Shown here: piece by piece, positions 33,134 through 41,936 of the stretch
Numbering within the stretch: the stretch's first letter is position 1
Layout: each line of letters begins with the position of its first letter
Source of the DNA: Belnapia mucosa
GTDB lineage: Bacteria > Pseudomonadota > Alphaproteobacteria > Acetobacterales > Acetobacteraceae
Direction of reading: 5' to 3'
NCBI RefSeq assembly: GCF_016775475.1
Contig: NZ_JAEUXJ010000021.1
Coordinates: 1 to 48,230, forward strand
DNA length: 48,230 bases
The notes under the pieces: generated by a model
Seen by the model: the letters and a program-made list of their open reading frames with translations, nothing else
The model's database searches: none
Told to the model about the DNA's origin: nothing
Position numbers and translations under genes: made by a program

Positions 33134-33807
33134 CCACCCTGCTCGGTCAGCAGCAGGCGCGGCTGTCCGGGATCCGCCTCGATCTTCTGGCGCAGGCGGT
33201 AGACATGGGTCTCGAGGGTGTGGGTGGTGACGGCGCTGTTGTAGCCCCAGACTTCGTTCAGCAGCACCTGGCGCGGCACCGGCTTGCCGCCGGCGCGGTA
33301 GAGGAACTTCAGAATCGTGCTTTCCTTGTCGGTCAGCCGGATCTTGCGGTTGCGCGCCGTCTCCTGCAGCAGCTTGGCACTGGGGCGGAAAACGTAAGGC
33401 CCGATGAGGAAGGTGGCGTCCTCGGAGTTGTCGAAGACGCGGAGCTGGGCGCGAACCCGGGCCAGCAGTTCCGGCAGCCGGTAAGGCTTGGCCAGGTAGT
33501 CATTGGCCCCGGCATTGAGGCCGCGGACCACGTCCTGCTCGGCATCCTGGCCGGTCAGCATGATCACCGGCATGCGCCGCCCGTCGCGCCGCAGCTTGGC
33601 GCAGAAGTCGCGGCCATCGGCATCGGGCAGGCCGATATCGAGCAGGATGGCATCGTAGCGCGCATCGGCGCTGGCGAGCTTGGCCTCCGCCTCGGCCGCG
33701 CTCTCCGCCTCATCGGCGCTGAACTCGCCGCCGAGCAGGATCTGCTCCGCCAAGGTGGCGCGCAGCGCGGCATCATCCTCGATGATGAGGATCTGGCGAA
33801 GGGCGGA
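33091..33807 (-). CDS. OmpR family response regulator
   Basis: This 238-residue protein starts MSALRQILIIEDDAALRATL; an extension to 33822 is possible. The receiver domain has acidic residues E11-D12-D13, phosphoacceptor Asp58 in ILLDIGLP and Lys in ANDYLAKPY. The C-terminal winged helix (residues ~135-235) reads IRLTDKESTILKFLYRAGGKPVPRQVLLNEVWGYNSAVTTHTLETHVYRLRQKI. It is a DNA-binding regulator whose kinase is not in the window. Its 3' end overlaps the CheY-like gene tail to tail by 43 bases, so strong transcription of one could hinder the other. Confidence 0.92.
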   Translation of the reverse strand, partial: SALRQILIIEDDAALRATLAEQILLGGEFSADEAESAAEAEAKLASADARYDAILLDIGLPDADGRDFCAKLRRDGRRMPVIMLTGQDAEQDVVRGLNAGANDYLAKPYRLPELLARVRAQLRVFDNSEDATFLIGPYVFRPSAKLLQETARNRKIRLTDKESTILKFLYRAGGKPVPRQVLLNEVWGYNSAVTTHTLETHVYRLRQKIEADPGQPRLLLTEQGGYKLDAMFSPADGR

Positions 33808-34035
33808 CATCGTGGTCTCCAAGAAGAGGAGGAAAGGGCCACATCTTGGCCCGATAAATCGTCTATAGGTTGAGATAACAACTTACAAATCACTGACATG
33901 AGATTTTTGTCTAAAAATTACTGCGGTCTCCAAACACCCGGTGATGCCGAACTCGCTCCACTCGCCCAGGTTGTCCGCCGCTGCGCATACGGATTGCGAA
34001 AGGGTCTTTTCTCTCGGATACGTGAAGTGTATACC

Positions 34036-34314
34036 ATGCATCATCGCGCAAACGTGAGGATGGCCATGCAGACCAAACTCTCCTCCTGCAAGACCCGCCG
34101 CCTGCCCCTGGCGACAGCCGATGCCGCCGATAGCCGCCGGCGCTCGCTTCACACCATGATCGCCCATAAGCGGCGCTGCCGCGACGCGGGTGTGCCCGAC
34201 AGCGCGACGATCAGCCGGATGGTTGATGCCTTCCTCGCCGCGGGTGGGGCTGTCACCGCCTGTCCGCCAGCCTACGTCCTGCCAGTGCAGAACGGCGCCG
34301 GGCGCCAGGGCTGA
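34036..34314 (+). CDS. Small basic hypothetical protein
   Basis: This 92-residue product (or 84 residues from the ATG at 34060) reads MQTKLSSCKTRRLPLATADAADSRRRSLHTMIAHKRRCRDAGVPDSATISRMVDAFLAAGGAVTACPPAY. It is basic in the first half, with four cysteines overall. It has no recognised domain. The frame upstream to 33898 lacks a start with a ribosome-binding site. It precedes the left end of the IS5 element at 34384. Confidence 0.5.
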   Translation: MHHRANVRMAMQTKLSSCKTRRLPLATADAADSRRRSLHTMIAHKRRCRDAGVPDSATISRMVDAFLAAGGAVTACPPAYVLPVQNGAGRQG

Positions 34315-34383
34315 CCGAACCGACTAGCCCCGCCCACCGCTCTGCACCAGCACCTGGGACACGACCGATAGCCACGTGGACTC

Positions 34384-35490
34384 AGCGTGGTGCACCAGTC
34401 GACGGATTGGGCCCGGTGAGCCCGACCCGGGTTTCCGGTCATGCGACGCGGACGTACTCTGGGCGGCCAAGCTCAAGCATGCGGTTCAGCACGTTGGCAG
34501 CGACAGCCACCTCAGTGCTCTGGCGCCCGTCGGTTTGCGAACGCAGGCCATCACCGATGACGCGTTTCCATCTTGAGATGTCGGACTCTACCAGAGCTCG
34601 ATGGTTGTACCCCGATGCTTTCTGCCAGCCCATGCGCCCGCGCTCGGCGATGAGTTGCAGGTGTCGGTCGCGCCGGGTCGGCGCAGTCTCAGCCTTGTCA
34701 CTCGGCACCGCGCTTGAGCGAGGCGGAATGATGACGTCGGCACCCGGATGCCGCGTAGTGACCCCGGTGTAAACGTCGTCCCTGTCGTACGCACCGTCAC
34801 CGGCGAAAAACGCCACCGGCCCCTCCGCTTGGTCGAACAAGGGGCCAACCTGCGAGCCATCGTCGATATCCTTGTCGGTCAGCGCCGATGCGACGATGAA
34901 CCCGGTATCGGCGTCGGTGGCGAGATGAAGTTTGCGCCACCCACGCCGTGTCCTCGTGCTGTGCTTCCTCACAAGCCACTCGCCACGGCCGCAGAGCTTC
35001 AATCCCGTGCTGTCCACCAGCAGTTGCACGGGCTCACGCCCACGACGCGGGCGTGGTACCTCCAGCGTCTCCGCTCGGCGGCTCATCGTGCTGTGGTCGG
35101 GTACGGCGAGGTCGGGGCCAAGCAGGCCGATGATGCAGGCCATAAGGCCCTCCGTCTGGCGCAGCGCCAGGTGGAACACCGTCCGCAAGCTCAGCGCCGT
35201 GGTGATCGCCAGGGCGGAGTAGCGCGGCTGCCCGCCCCGGGTGGTCCGCCGCTCAGCCCGCCACGCCTTGATCGCCTCGGCCGTGAACCACACGGTCAGG
35301 CTGCCGCGTGCCCGCAGACCAGCCTCGTAGGCAGGCCAGTTCGTCACCCTGTGGTGCTGGTGTGGAATGTGGTGCCGCCGGTCGGCATTGGCTTTGAATG
35401 GAAAGCGGGGCGACCCTCGATGAGATCGGGCATGGCCCTGGCCCTATCCTACCCCGGCAGTGCCAGTCGGGCCCATCCGTGCACCACACT
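34384..35490 (-). mobile_element. IS5 family element
   Basis: AGCGTGGTGCA at 34384-34394 and TGCACCACACT at 35480-35490 form an imperfect inverted repeat around the complete transposase gene (10 of 11 bases). A GGATGGGCCC block inside the right end also has a counterpart in the left (GGATTGGGCCC). No target duplication is evident. Remnants of the same transposase type lie at 9993-10145, 19512-20042 and 38370-38882. Confidence 0.7.
34439..35347 (-). CDS. IS5 family transposase
   Basis: This 302-residue DDE transposase has its first Asp in LLVDSTGLKLCG, its second in FFAGDGAYDRDDVY and the Glu in ALVESDISRWKRVIGDGLRS. The N-terminal part has the family's RGSLTVWFTAEAIKAW segment. Related proteins start about 17 residues earlier (MPFKANADRRHHIP...). 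Here that segment is readable upstream (FKANADRRHHIPHQHHR) but its Met codon is changed, so translation would begin at the GTG at 35347 (VTNW). Expression may therefore be impaired, although the rest of the gene is intact. Confidence 0.88.
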   Translation of the reverse strand: MTNWPAYEAGLRARGSLTVWFTAEAIKAWRAERRTTRGGQPRYSALAITTALSLRTVFHLALRQTEGLMACIIGLLGPDLAVPDHSTMSRRAETLEVPRPRRGREPVQLLVDSTGLKLCGRGEWLVRKHSTRTRRGWRKLHLATDADTGFIVASALTDKDIDDGSQVGPLFDQAEGPVAFFAGDGAYDRDDVYTGVTTRHPGADVIIPPRSSAVPSDKAETAPTRRDRHLQLIAERGRMGWQKASGYNHRALVESDISRWKRVIGDGLRSQTDGRQSTEVAVAANVLNRMLELGRPEYVRVA

Positions 35491-35640
35491 CCCGGGAAGC
35501 GGTAGCCAGGGTAGTTGGTGGGCTCGGACGCCATCCCGCCAGTTTGGCCCAATCACTTCGTTCCGGCCAGAGCTGGACAACGTGACAATGCCCCAGCCGG
35601 TGTGCCGCCCGCTTTAGGCCCATCCATGCACCAAGCTCAC
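35491..35640 (-). pseudogene. IS6 family 5' remnant plus an orphan IS5-type end
   Basis: On the minus strand MASEPTNYPGYRFP (about 35490-35535) matches MTPEPATYPGNRLP, the start of the IS6 transposase at 39594. The upstream ~60 bases to GGGGCAT at 35588-35594 match that element's end. Coding similarity stops at the IS5 end. At 35619-35640 a reverse-complement GAGCTTGGTGCATGGATGGGCC resembles an IS5-type terminal repeat with no element attached. Confidence 0.6.
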
Positions 35641-35653
35641 CGGCTGACGCTCT

Positions 35654-37066
35654 TTACCATGACGCATTCACCGAGCCGAGTGCCGACGCGGGGTGGTCCC
35701 AGTGCAAAGGCATATCGCCAATCAGAATGGGAGACCGCAGCCGCAGGGCAGGTCCCCAGGTCGTGTGCTCAAAATCAGGCGCATAATCGTTATCACGAGG
35801 TTCGCTGAAGGCGGGCCCCGAGGGGATGCCGCCACTGTCCAACAGCACCGCGGCCGTTCGTGCGAGCGAAAGCTTGGCCGAAACTGCGGTGGCATTACGG
35901 ATGCGGGCGATCAGGCCATGGACCGCTGCCGCCGCCATCAGATAGCCGGTGGCATGATCGAGCGCCTGGACTGGCAGTGGTACCGGTCGATCAGCCTGCC
36001 TCCAACACATACCCGCCGCTGCAATGCCCGAGGACATTTGGACGAGACTGTCGAAGCCACGCCGGCCTGCCCATGGCCCAGTCCAACCATAGGCGCAGAG
36101 GGAAACATCGATCAGTCCAGCGTTCAGCGCACGGCGCTGCGCCGCGCCATAGCCAAGCCGCTCCAGCGCGCCCGGTCGATAGCCATGCACCAATATGTCC
36201 GCCTCGGCGAGCAGCGCCTCGAAAATGCACCGGTCGTTGGCATTGTGAAGGTCGAGCCTCGCGCAGCGCTTGCCGAGCGTGACGCTGGGCACTACCGCTG
36301 GCTCGTTCCAATCAGGGGGGTCGATCCGCAGTACATCGGCACCCAAGCCTGCTAAAAAGCGCGTTGCGACGGGCCCCGCCAGCACGCGCGTCAAGTCGAG
36401 CACCCTCACCCCAGCGAGTGGTCGGACCGGTTGCGGGCGCCATCGCGAGGCGTCGGTGCTGAAGTGCTCTAAAGCGATCAAAGACTCGGCCCTCACCGCC
36501 CGACCTTGCTCATGATCCCGCCAATCCGCCAGCGAGCGCATGGCCGCGGCGCAGCCGCCGGCGCGCAGGATGGCGGATTCCAACTCATTGGCGCCCCGCT
36601 TTGCGACCGCGGCAGCGATTACAGCCTGCTCACCCGGACAGCCAAGCACTGTTAAAGCGGCAGCACGATGGTGTGGCGCGTTGGTATGGAGGCGGATCCA
36701 ACCATCAACCGTCTTATAGTCCCCGGCAATCGGATCCCAGGGTTCAGGCAGTTTCCAACCCAGCGGCCGCAGTGACGACAGCAACCAGGCTGAGGCTAGA
36801 TGCCGATCGACTGTGATCCGGGGCTGTGATCCGCCATCGAGACCCAACAGCTCGGAAACCGCCAACCCCGCGGCTCCGATTGCTGCCACAGCCAGGTCGG
36901 TCACAGGAAAGCGAGACGGTAGGCTCTCATCCCCCGTGACTAGCAATTGGCTCCGAGCTTCCGATGTCAACGCCAAGGCTCTCTGGGCTCCCGTGAGAAC
37001 CGTGGCGAAGGGGGAGTGGGTCTGAAGCGTCTCAGGCATTTTCAACACCCTTGCAGTGTCGCTCAT
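35654..37066 (-). CDS. CaiB/BaiF (family III) CoA-transferase
   Basis: This protein of about 470 residues has the family III fold. PLAGVRVLDLTRVLAGPVATRFLAGLGADVLRIDPPD is the CoA-binding start of the core, KRCARLDLHN follows, and RRGFDSLVQMSSGIA holds the expected catalytic Asp. The ~200-residue N-terminal extension before the core is longer than in the simplest members and looks like a degenerate half-domain. The end (PLHWDHPASALGSVNASW) is typical, so the gene is complete. Possible starts are 37093, 37066 and 37039; I prefer 37066 (MSDTARVL). It is divergent from the citrate synthase gene across a very short gap, suggesting joint control and a shared acyl-CoA pathway. Confidence 0.87.
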   Translation of the reverse strand: MSDTARVLKMPETLQTHSPFATVLTGAQRALALTSEARSQLLVTGDESLPSRFPVTDLAVAAIGAAGLAVSELLGLDGGSQPRITVDRHLASAWLLSSLRPLGWKLPEPWDPIAGDYKTVDGWIRLHTNAPHHRAAALTVLGCPGEQAVIAAAVAKRGANELESAILRAGGCAAAMRSLADWRDHEQGRAVRAESLIALEHFSTDASRWRPQPVRPLAGVRVLDLTRVLAGPVATRFLAGLGADVLRIDPPDWNEPAVVPSVTLGKRCARLDLHNANDRCIFEALLAEADILVHGYRPGALERLGYGAAQRRALNAGLIDVSLCAYGWTGPWAGRRGFDSLVQMSSGIAAAGMCWRQADRPVPLPVQALDHATGYLMAAAAVHGLIARIRNATAVSAKLSLARTAAVLLDSGGIPSGPAFSEPRDNDYAPDFEHTTWGPALRLRSPILIGDMPLHWDHPASALGSVNASW

Positions 37067-37095
37067 GCTCGTGACTATCGACATGCTGGTCAATC

Positions 37096-37112
37096 TTGAT
37101 ACATCTTATCAA
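37096..37112. promoter_or_regulatory. Inverted repeat between divergent CoA-transferase and citrate synthase genes
   Basis: TTGATA (37096-37101) and TATCAA (37107-37112) form an inverted repeat with a 5-base spacer, immediately before the ATG at 37114. With so little room between the two genes, this is the most likely shared operator. The HTH at the start of the citrate synthase protein is a candidate binder, but that is a guess. Confidence 0.45.
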
Positions 37113-37113
37113 T

Positions 37114-38250
37114 ATGAAGGAGTGGGTCGGCCTCGCTGAAGCGCTCGGCTTGCTCGGCGTCAAGCCGCAGACGCTATACGCCTATGTCAGCCGTGGCCTG
37201 ATCGAAGTACGGCGCGAGACCGACGCCCGGCGCAGCCTTTATCGCATGGAGGATGTGGCGACGCTGGCCAGGCGACGAGGCCGGAGCCGCAGGCCCTCAG
37301 CCATCGCAGCCAGTTCGATGTCCTGGGGCGAGCCCTCCATCGTTACCGCAATCTCCACCGTTCAGCGCGGGCGCCTGATCTACCGCGGTCTCGACGCAGC
37401 CGATTTCTCACATAATGCGACGCCCGAAGCGGCCGCACAGTTACTTTGGGACAACAAGAGTGACGTGATCTTCGCCGTCCCTAGAAGCGCCGCCGATACT
37501 GGCTTCCTAGCACTGGCTGCGCTCGTGCCGAAGAGCGAAGCCTTGATCGGTCGCAGCAGCGAGTGCCTGTGCCGCGACGCACAGGTGGCCATTGCGCACC
37601 TCGCCGCCGCTTGCAGAGTGCGTCCGGGCGCCAAGCTGCTCCATGTCGGATTGGCCGAACTCTGGTCGCTCGGCCGGGACGAGGCTGATCTGGTACGCCA
37701 GGCGCTGGTTCTGATCGCCGACCACGAGCTCAACGCGTCAACCTTCGCAACCCGGGTCGCCGCCTCGACTGGCGCACCGATCTCAGCCTGCCTCTTGGCA
37801 GGTCTCAGCGCCTTGTCGGGACCGAAGCATGGCGGTGCGGCTATGGCGATGTTGCGGTTGCTCGACGAAGTGGCTGCAGTCGGGCCGAGGATTGCCGTAC
37901 AGGCTTGGCTGGATCGCTACGGATTCCTTCCTGGCTTCGGCCATCCGCTCTACCCAAACGGCGATATACGCGCAGCCACCTTGACCTCAAAGCTGACAGT
38001 CGACTCCCTGATGCGGGAACTTCAGGAATGCGTGCTGGATACGACCGGCACACTGCCCAACATCGACTTCGCCTTGACCATGCTGGTCCGCATGGCCGGT
38101 CTGCCGACGAGCGCGCCCTTCACGATTTTTCTGCTGGGCAGGAGCATCGGCTGGGCCGCCCATGCCATGGAGCAAGCGTGCTCCAAGGAGCTGATCCGTC
38201 CGCGCGCCCGTTACGACGGAGCAATCCCAACCTCTCAGGTGAAGAGTTAA
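37114..38250 (+). CDS. Citrate synthase family protein with N-terminal HTH
   Basis: This 378-residue protein (six more if the ATG at 37096 is used) starts with a MerR/Xre-like HTH: MKEWVGLAEALGLLGVKPQTLYAYVSRGLIEVRRETDARRSLYRMEDVATLARRRG, residues ~1-56. A citrate synthase domain follows, with the catalytic His in GPKHGGAAMAM, the second His in GFGHPLYPNGDIRA and the Asp in NIDFALTML, so all three catalytic residues are present. ADHELNAST matches the usual DHELNAST block. It condenses an acyl-CoA with a 2-oxo acid; which one is unknown. The HTH-citrate synthase fusion is a known but poorly studied arrangement. It diverges from a CoA-transferase, which may supply or use its thioester. Confidence 0.88.
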   Translation: MKEWVGLAEALGLLGVKPQTLYAYVSRGLIEVRRETDARRSLYRMEDVATLARRRGRSRRPSAIAASSMSWGEPSIVTAISTVQRGRLIYRGLDAADFSHNATPEAAAQLLWDNKSDVIFAVPRSAADTGFLALAALVPKSEALIGRSSECLCRDAQVAIAHLAAACRVRPGAKLLHVGLAELWSLGRDEADLVRQALVLIADHELNASTFATRVAASTGAPISACLLAGLSALSGPKHGGAAMAMLRLLDEVAAVGPRIAVQAWLDRYGFLPGFGHPLYPNGDIRAATLTSKLTVDSLMRELQECVLDTTGTLPNIDFALTMLVRMAGLPTSAPFTIFLLGRSIGWAAHAMEQACSKELIRPRARYDGAIPTSQVKS

Positions 38251-38369
38251 CACCTACTTCGGGGAGCGGAAGGCCGAGATCGATTGGTAGGGTTGGTCCG
38301 AAGCATTATCTGGCCATCGTGTTGCACGGGTCGGCGGCATGGACGCACGGAGTTCCACCCGCGTTGGGG

Positions 38370-38882
38370 ATCATGCGATCCGGACGTACTCCAAGCGCCC
38401 GAGCTCGAGCATACGGTTCAGCGCGTTCGCAGCCCGTCGCCGATGATGCGTTTCAACCTCGAGATGTCGGCCTCCACCAAAGCGCGGAAGTTGTAGCCGG
38501 AGACCTTCTGCCAGCCCATCCGGCCGTGCTCGGCGGTGCATCGCAGATGAAGGTCCCGCCGCGTCGGTGCGGCCTCCGCCGTGTCGCTCGGCACCGCGTT
38601 CGCGCGCGGCGGCACGATGACCGCCGCCTCCGGATGGCGGGCCGCGACTTCAGCGTAGACGTCGTCCCCATCGTACGCACCGTCGCCGGTGACGGAGGCG
38701 GCCGGGCCATCGATCCGGTTGAGCAGGAGACCGACCTAGGAACCATTGTCGGCATCCCTGCCAGTCAGCACCGACGCGACGATGTGGCCGCTGTCGGTAT
38801 CGGTGGCGAGGTAAAGCTTCTTCCACCCTCGCCGCCGCCTGGCGACGTGCTTTTCCGCCAGCCATTCGTCGGGGCCGCACGG
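38370..38882 (-). pseudogene. IS5 family transposase, C-terminal fragment with internal stop
   Basis: The frame reads GWKKLYLATDTDSGHIVASVLTGRDADNGS, then a stop. It continues VTGDGAYDGDDVYAEVAARHPEAAV and FRALVEADISRLKRIIGDGLRTR. It matches the C-terminal half of the transposase at 34439-35347. The 5' part is cut off at about 38882, where the IS6-derived DNA begins. It is dead. Confidence 0.8.
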
Positions 38883-39654
38883 CATAGCGGCGTGCAGGTT
38901 TACGCTGCCAACTGGACGCGTGTCTCCTCGCGCCAGACCCGGAAAGCCTTGTCGCGAGCGTGGCGGTATTGTGTGGCGTTGATCAAGTGCCGCCGCGGGC
39001 GGAAATGGCCGTAGATCATGGCCTGGGATGACAAGAAGCGCTGCGCTTGCTCGGGTGTTTGAACCGTTGCATCTGCCTCTCTCGCCGGCGCGTCGGCCGA
39101 TGGGAGTTCTCCGCCTTGTTGTTCAGATAGCGGCTGGTGCGGTGTTTAACCTCGGGCAAGACACCGCAGCTGCGCAGGCCGTTCGTGACGATGCGGCTGG
39201 GCTTGAACTTGAGACCGGTAAGCAGGCGTTTGAAGAAGCGTTTGGCTGCGGTCGCGTTCCGCCGGTCCTTCACAAAGATGTCGAGCACGACGCCATGCTG
39301 GTCCACCGCGTGCCAGAGGTAATGCAGCTTTCCCTTTATCCTGAGATACACCTCATCAAGGTGCCAAGTGTCGCCTGGCTTCGGCCGGCGGCGCTTCGGC
39401 TTGCGGGCAAAGGTGCCGCCGAATGTCAGAGCCCAGTTCCGGCTGCTCTCGTGAGTGACGCTGATGCCTCGCTCGGCCAGGGTCAGCTCGACATCGCGCA
39501 GGCTCAAGCTGATCACATGATACAGCCACACTGCATGGCTGATGATCTCCACAGGTAAGCGATTTCCGGGGTAGGTGGCGGGCTCGGGCGTCATCAGCCC
39601 AGCTTGGCCCAGCCGCCTCGTTTCAGACAGAGGTCAACAACTGGGCGATGCCCC
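38881..39654 (-). mobile_element. IS6 family element, inactive
   Basis: The right limit is set by GGGGCATCG reading inward from 39654, matched by GGGGCATTG at the end of the remnant at 35594. The left limit is set by the end of the IS5 fragment. Inside is a single frameshifted transposase gene. The insertion truncates the IS5 fragment on one side and an O-methyltransferase fragment on the other. Confidence 0.65.
38900..39594 (-). pseudogene. IS6 family transposase, frameshifted with altered active site
   Basis: The first 180 or so residues follow the family: PVEIISHAVWLYHVISLSLRDVELTLAERGI, WHLDEVYLRIKGKLHYLWHAVDQHG (first Asp) and NNKAENSHRPTRRRERQMQRFK (Glu). The second catalytic Asp, normally in VTDKLRSY, is Asn here (RIVTNGLRSCG). 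After RFKHP a frameshift sends the frame to a stop at 39016. The proper ending (FRPRRHLINATQYRHARDKAFRVWREE) is readable in another frame down to 38900. Two separate lesions make activity unlikely. Confidence 0.85.
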
Positions 39655-39838
39655 GATGCGGGTCGTGCGGGCGAGGTCGTCCGCATGCCGCGCCGCTGCG
39701 GCGCCGAGCAGATCTGGCAGGCCGAGCTGGACGGCGACGTGCAGGGTGCGCGAGACCTGGTAGGTAGTGGCCCCCCGCAGGGCCTCCTCCGCAACAGCGG
39801 CGGCGGGGGCGGGGCTCCGTCTTGCGATATCGTGCGCG
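39655..39838 (-). pseudogene. O-methyltransferase N-terminal fragment
   Basis: Read on the minus strand from just after the Bug gene stop: ALRGATTYQVSRTLHVAVQLGLPDLLGAAAARHADDLARTTRIG. This matches the dimerisation domain that opens plant-type (AdoMet-MT family 2) O-methyltransferases. It is cut by the IS6 element at about 39655 and has no obvious ATG. It was probably the gene following the Bug protein in its operon. Confidence 0.55.
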
Positions 39839-39844
39839 AGCCCC

Positions 39845-40864
39845 TTACCGGCTGGCGTTGCCGAGGGCGATGGCGAACATCTCGGCGTTCACGCCCATGG
39901 TCCACCGGATGTAGCGCGCAGCATCCTCCGGCGAGCTCTCCAGCGCCTCCAGCCCCATCTCCGCAAAGCGCTGGCGGACCGCAGGGACGCGGGCAACCTC
40001 GTTCAGCGCCGCGTTAAGCCGCCCGACCACCCACTCCGGCGTGCCGCCCGGCGCGTAGAACACCGCGCCACCGTTGAAGGTCAGGTCCGGATAGCCCGCC
40101 TCGCCGATGGTCGGCACGTCGGGGAAGGTGCCGAGCCGCGCCTCGGATAGTACGGCGAGGCCGCGCAGCCGGTCGGCCGCGATGTGCGCCTGAAGCGGCG
40201 CCGCCGGCTGCACAACGAAGGACACCCGCCCGGCCATTAGGTCGGCGGCGTAACTGTCGCGGTAGGGCACGTGTAGCGCCTCGATCCCGGCGCGGTGGCA
40301 AAAGCGTGCCGCGTGCAGGTGGAAGGCGGTGCCAACGCCGAAGGAGGCGTAGGTCAGCGTACCCGGCCGCGCCCGCGCCAGCGCCACCAGCTCCGCCAGC
40401 GTGTTGGCGCCGAGCGTCGGCGCCGCGGCGATTACCCAATGGTCCCGTGTCAGCCGGTGGATCGGCGCAAAGTCCCTGAAGGGGTCGAGCGGCGGCCGCC
40501 CCGCGAGGACGAATGCGTCCACGATCGCGCCGATGCCTCCGAAGAAAAGAGTGTGGCCGTCGGCCGGCGCCCGGGCCACCGCCTCGGCTGCAAGGATGCC
40601 GGAGGCGCCGGGGCGGTTCTCGATCGCCAGGGGCTGGCCGAGCACCTCGCGCAAGGGCTCGGCGACCGCGCGGGCGGAGAGGTCGTTCGTGCTGACACCC
40701 GGGGGCACCGGCACCACGACCCGGATCGGCCGCGACGGGAAGGCCTGCTGCGCCTGGGCAGCTCCGCACTGGAGGGCCGGGCCGGGGGCGAGCGTCGCCA
40801 AGCCAGCCGCGACCGAGCCGAGCACGTGACGGCGAGGCAAGGGGCGGCGGAAGGTCCGTATCAT
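39845..40864 (-). CDS. Bug/TctC family tripartite tricarboxylate transporter substrate-binding protein
   Basis: This 339-residue periplasmic protein has an N-terminal basic segment and signal sequence (RRPLPRRHVLGSVAAGLATLAPGPALQCGAAQAQQ), possibly Tat-type (RR near the start). The domain blocks are FPSRPIRVVVPVPPGVSTNDLSARAVAEPL, AIENRPGASGILAAEAVARAPADGHTLFFG and DVPTIGEAGYPDLTFNGGAVFYAPGGTP. The ATG at 40864 follows a clean GGAGG site. It is a second orphan TctC protein, without tctAB, and distinct from the one at 13203-14180. A broken LysR gene lies divergently upstream, as is usual for these pairs. Confidence 0.9.
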   Translation of the reverse strand: MIRTFRRPLPRRHVLGSVAAGLATLAPGPALQCGAAQAQQAFPSRPIRVVVPVPPGVSTNDLSARAVAEPLREVLGQPLAIENRPGASGILAAEAVARAPADGHTLFFGGIGAIVDAFVLAGRPPLDPFRDFAPIHRLTRDHWVIAAAPTLGANTLAELVALARARPGTLTYASFGVGTAFHLHAARFCHRAGIEALHVPYRDSYAADLMAGRVSFVVQPAAPLQAHIAADRLRGLAVLSEARLGTFPDVPTIGEAGYPDLTFNGGAVFYAPGGTPEWVVGRLNAALNEVARVPAVRQRFAEMGLEALESSPEDAARYIRWTMGVNAEMFAIALGNASR

Positions 40865-41010
40865 CTGCGCCTCCGGTTGCGTCGGACGGCGTCGACGGTA
40901 GGCGGTGACGCCAGCCGCCGGGCAAACAACACTTCGGCACTTCACCCAGGCGCGGAACTCACGAATGCTGCGCCAGCCTGCGGCGCAGGGGCGTCCCGAG
41001 GGAGCCCGTC

Positions 41011-41130
41011 ATGGACCGAGTCCGCAGCCTGGAGATGCTCGTGCGCACCGCCAAGGCCGGGAGGACACCGTCAAGTCGAGCGCGACTTGGCCTAGCGGAC
41101 CCCGGTCCGGTAGGGGCTCCGGATGGTCCT
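41011..41130 (+). pseudogene. LysR regulator N-terminal stub
   Basis: MDRVRSLEMLVRTAKAGR, then SRARLGLADP, is the opening of a LysR-type HTH (MDRVRSLEMLVRTAKAGSF... in typical members). The rest of the HTH and the whole ligand domain are missing. It sits divergent to the Bug gene, where its regulator is expected, so the locus seems to have lost its regulator. Confidence 0.6.
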
Positions 41131-41182
41131 GCCAGCCGCCAAGTCGCCCTATTCCGGGTAGCGGTTTACCGAAAAGCCAAGC

Positions 41183-41524
41183 TTAGGCGATACCAGTCAG
41201 CTCCCGTCCTGGCTTGAGCGGCACCTCCATCTCGCAAACCAAGCCGGATGCCGCCCAGGCGAGTGATATCTCTCCCCCGAGCTGGCCGCGCACGGTGCCG
41301 TCCATCACCCGTGTGCCGAAGCCGCGTCGAGGTGGCGGCCCGGCCACGGGCGGCCCGCCGACTTCAGCCCAGCGCAGCCGCAGCCTTCCCCATGGTCCCC
41401 CCTGCAGCGACCAGGACACCGCGACGCGACCGGCCGGCACCGAGAGCCCACCGTATTTCAGCGCGTTGGTGGCCAGCTCGTGTATCGCCAGCGGCTGCGC
41501 GGCACCGGCCGGTCGCCACGCTAC
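41183..41524 (-). pseudogene. HWE-type histidine kinase, C-terminal ATPase fragment
   Basis: The frame reads VAWRPAGAAQPLAIHELATNALKYGGLSVPAGRV, the N box of an HWE/HisKA_2 kinase. It continues LRLRWAEVGGPPVAGPPPRRGFGTRVMDGTVRGQLGG, the G-box region with the characteristic WxE. The sensor and phosphoacceptor His parts are absent. A different kinase fragment of the same type lies at 43496-43834. Confidence 0.75.
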
Positions 41525-41674
41525 GCGCCTCCCAGAACGCGCACCCGATCGGAGATAGCAGCGTAGGGCTGTGTTGCGTCGATGAGAGGGAAGCATGCAC
41601 TCACCCCTACCCCGACTGGGGTTGATGGGCCTGAATTGAAGACTACTGACGGTCTTAGTATTCGGGTTGGATGA

Positions 41675-41875
41675 TCAGGCCGACAGCCTCGCGTCGAGCC
41701 AATGGCACATCACCTCGGCCCACAGATCGCGCCCGCCACTCGCAAGGCTGGGAACACCCGTGTTGAGTGGCTGAACCTCATAGGCGCCAGCCCCTTCCAG
41801 ACCCAGCAGATCGCAAGGCCCTTGGTCGGCAGGTTCAGTATGGATGAGGGGGGCTGACCCCGCTGGCTGCACCAT
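41675..41875 (-). CDS. Small hypothetical protein
   Basis: A 66-residue frame (MVQPAGSAPLIHTEPADQGPCDLLGLEGAGAYEVQPLNTGVPSLASGGRDLWAEVMCHWLDARLSA) with a plausible amphipathic C-terminal helix. No family is recognised. It might be a real small protein or a chance frame. Confidence 0.3.
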   Translation of the reverse strand: MVQPAGSAPLIHTEPADQGPCDLLGLEGAGAYEVQPLNTGVPSLASGGRDLWAEVMCHWLDARLSA

Positions 41876-41936
41876 CTAGACTCCACCGCCCTGCATGCTG
41901 GGGCTCCTTGGTAGCTGAGGTGCTAGCGACGGCTGC

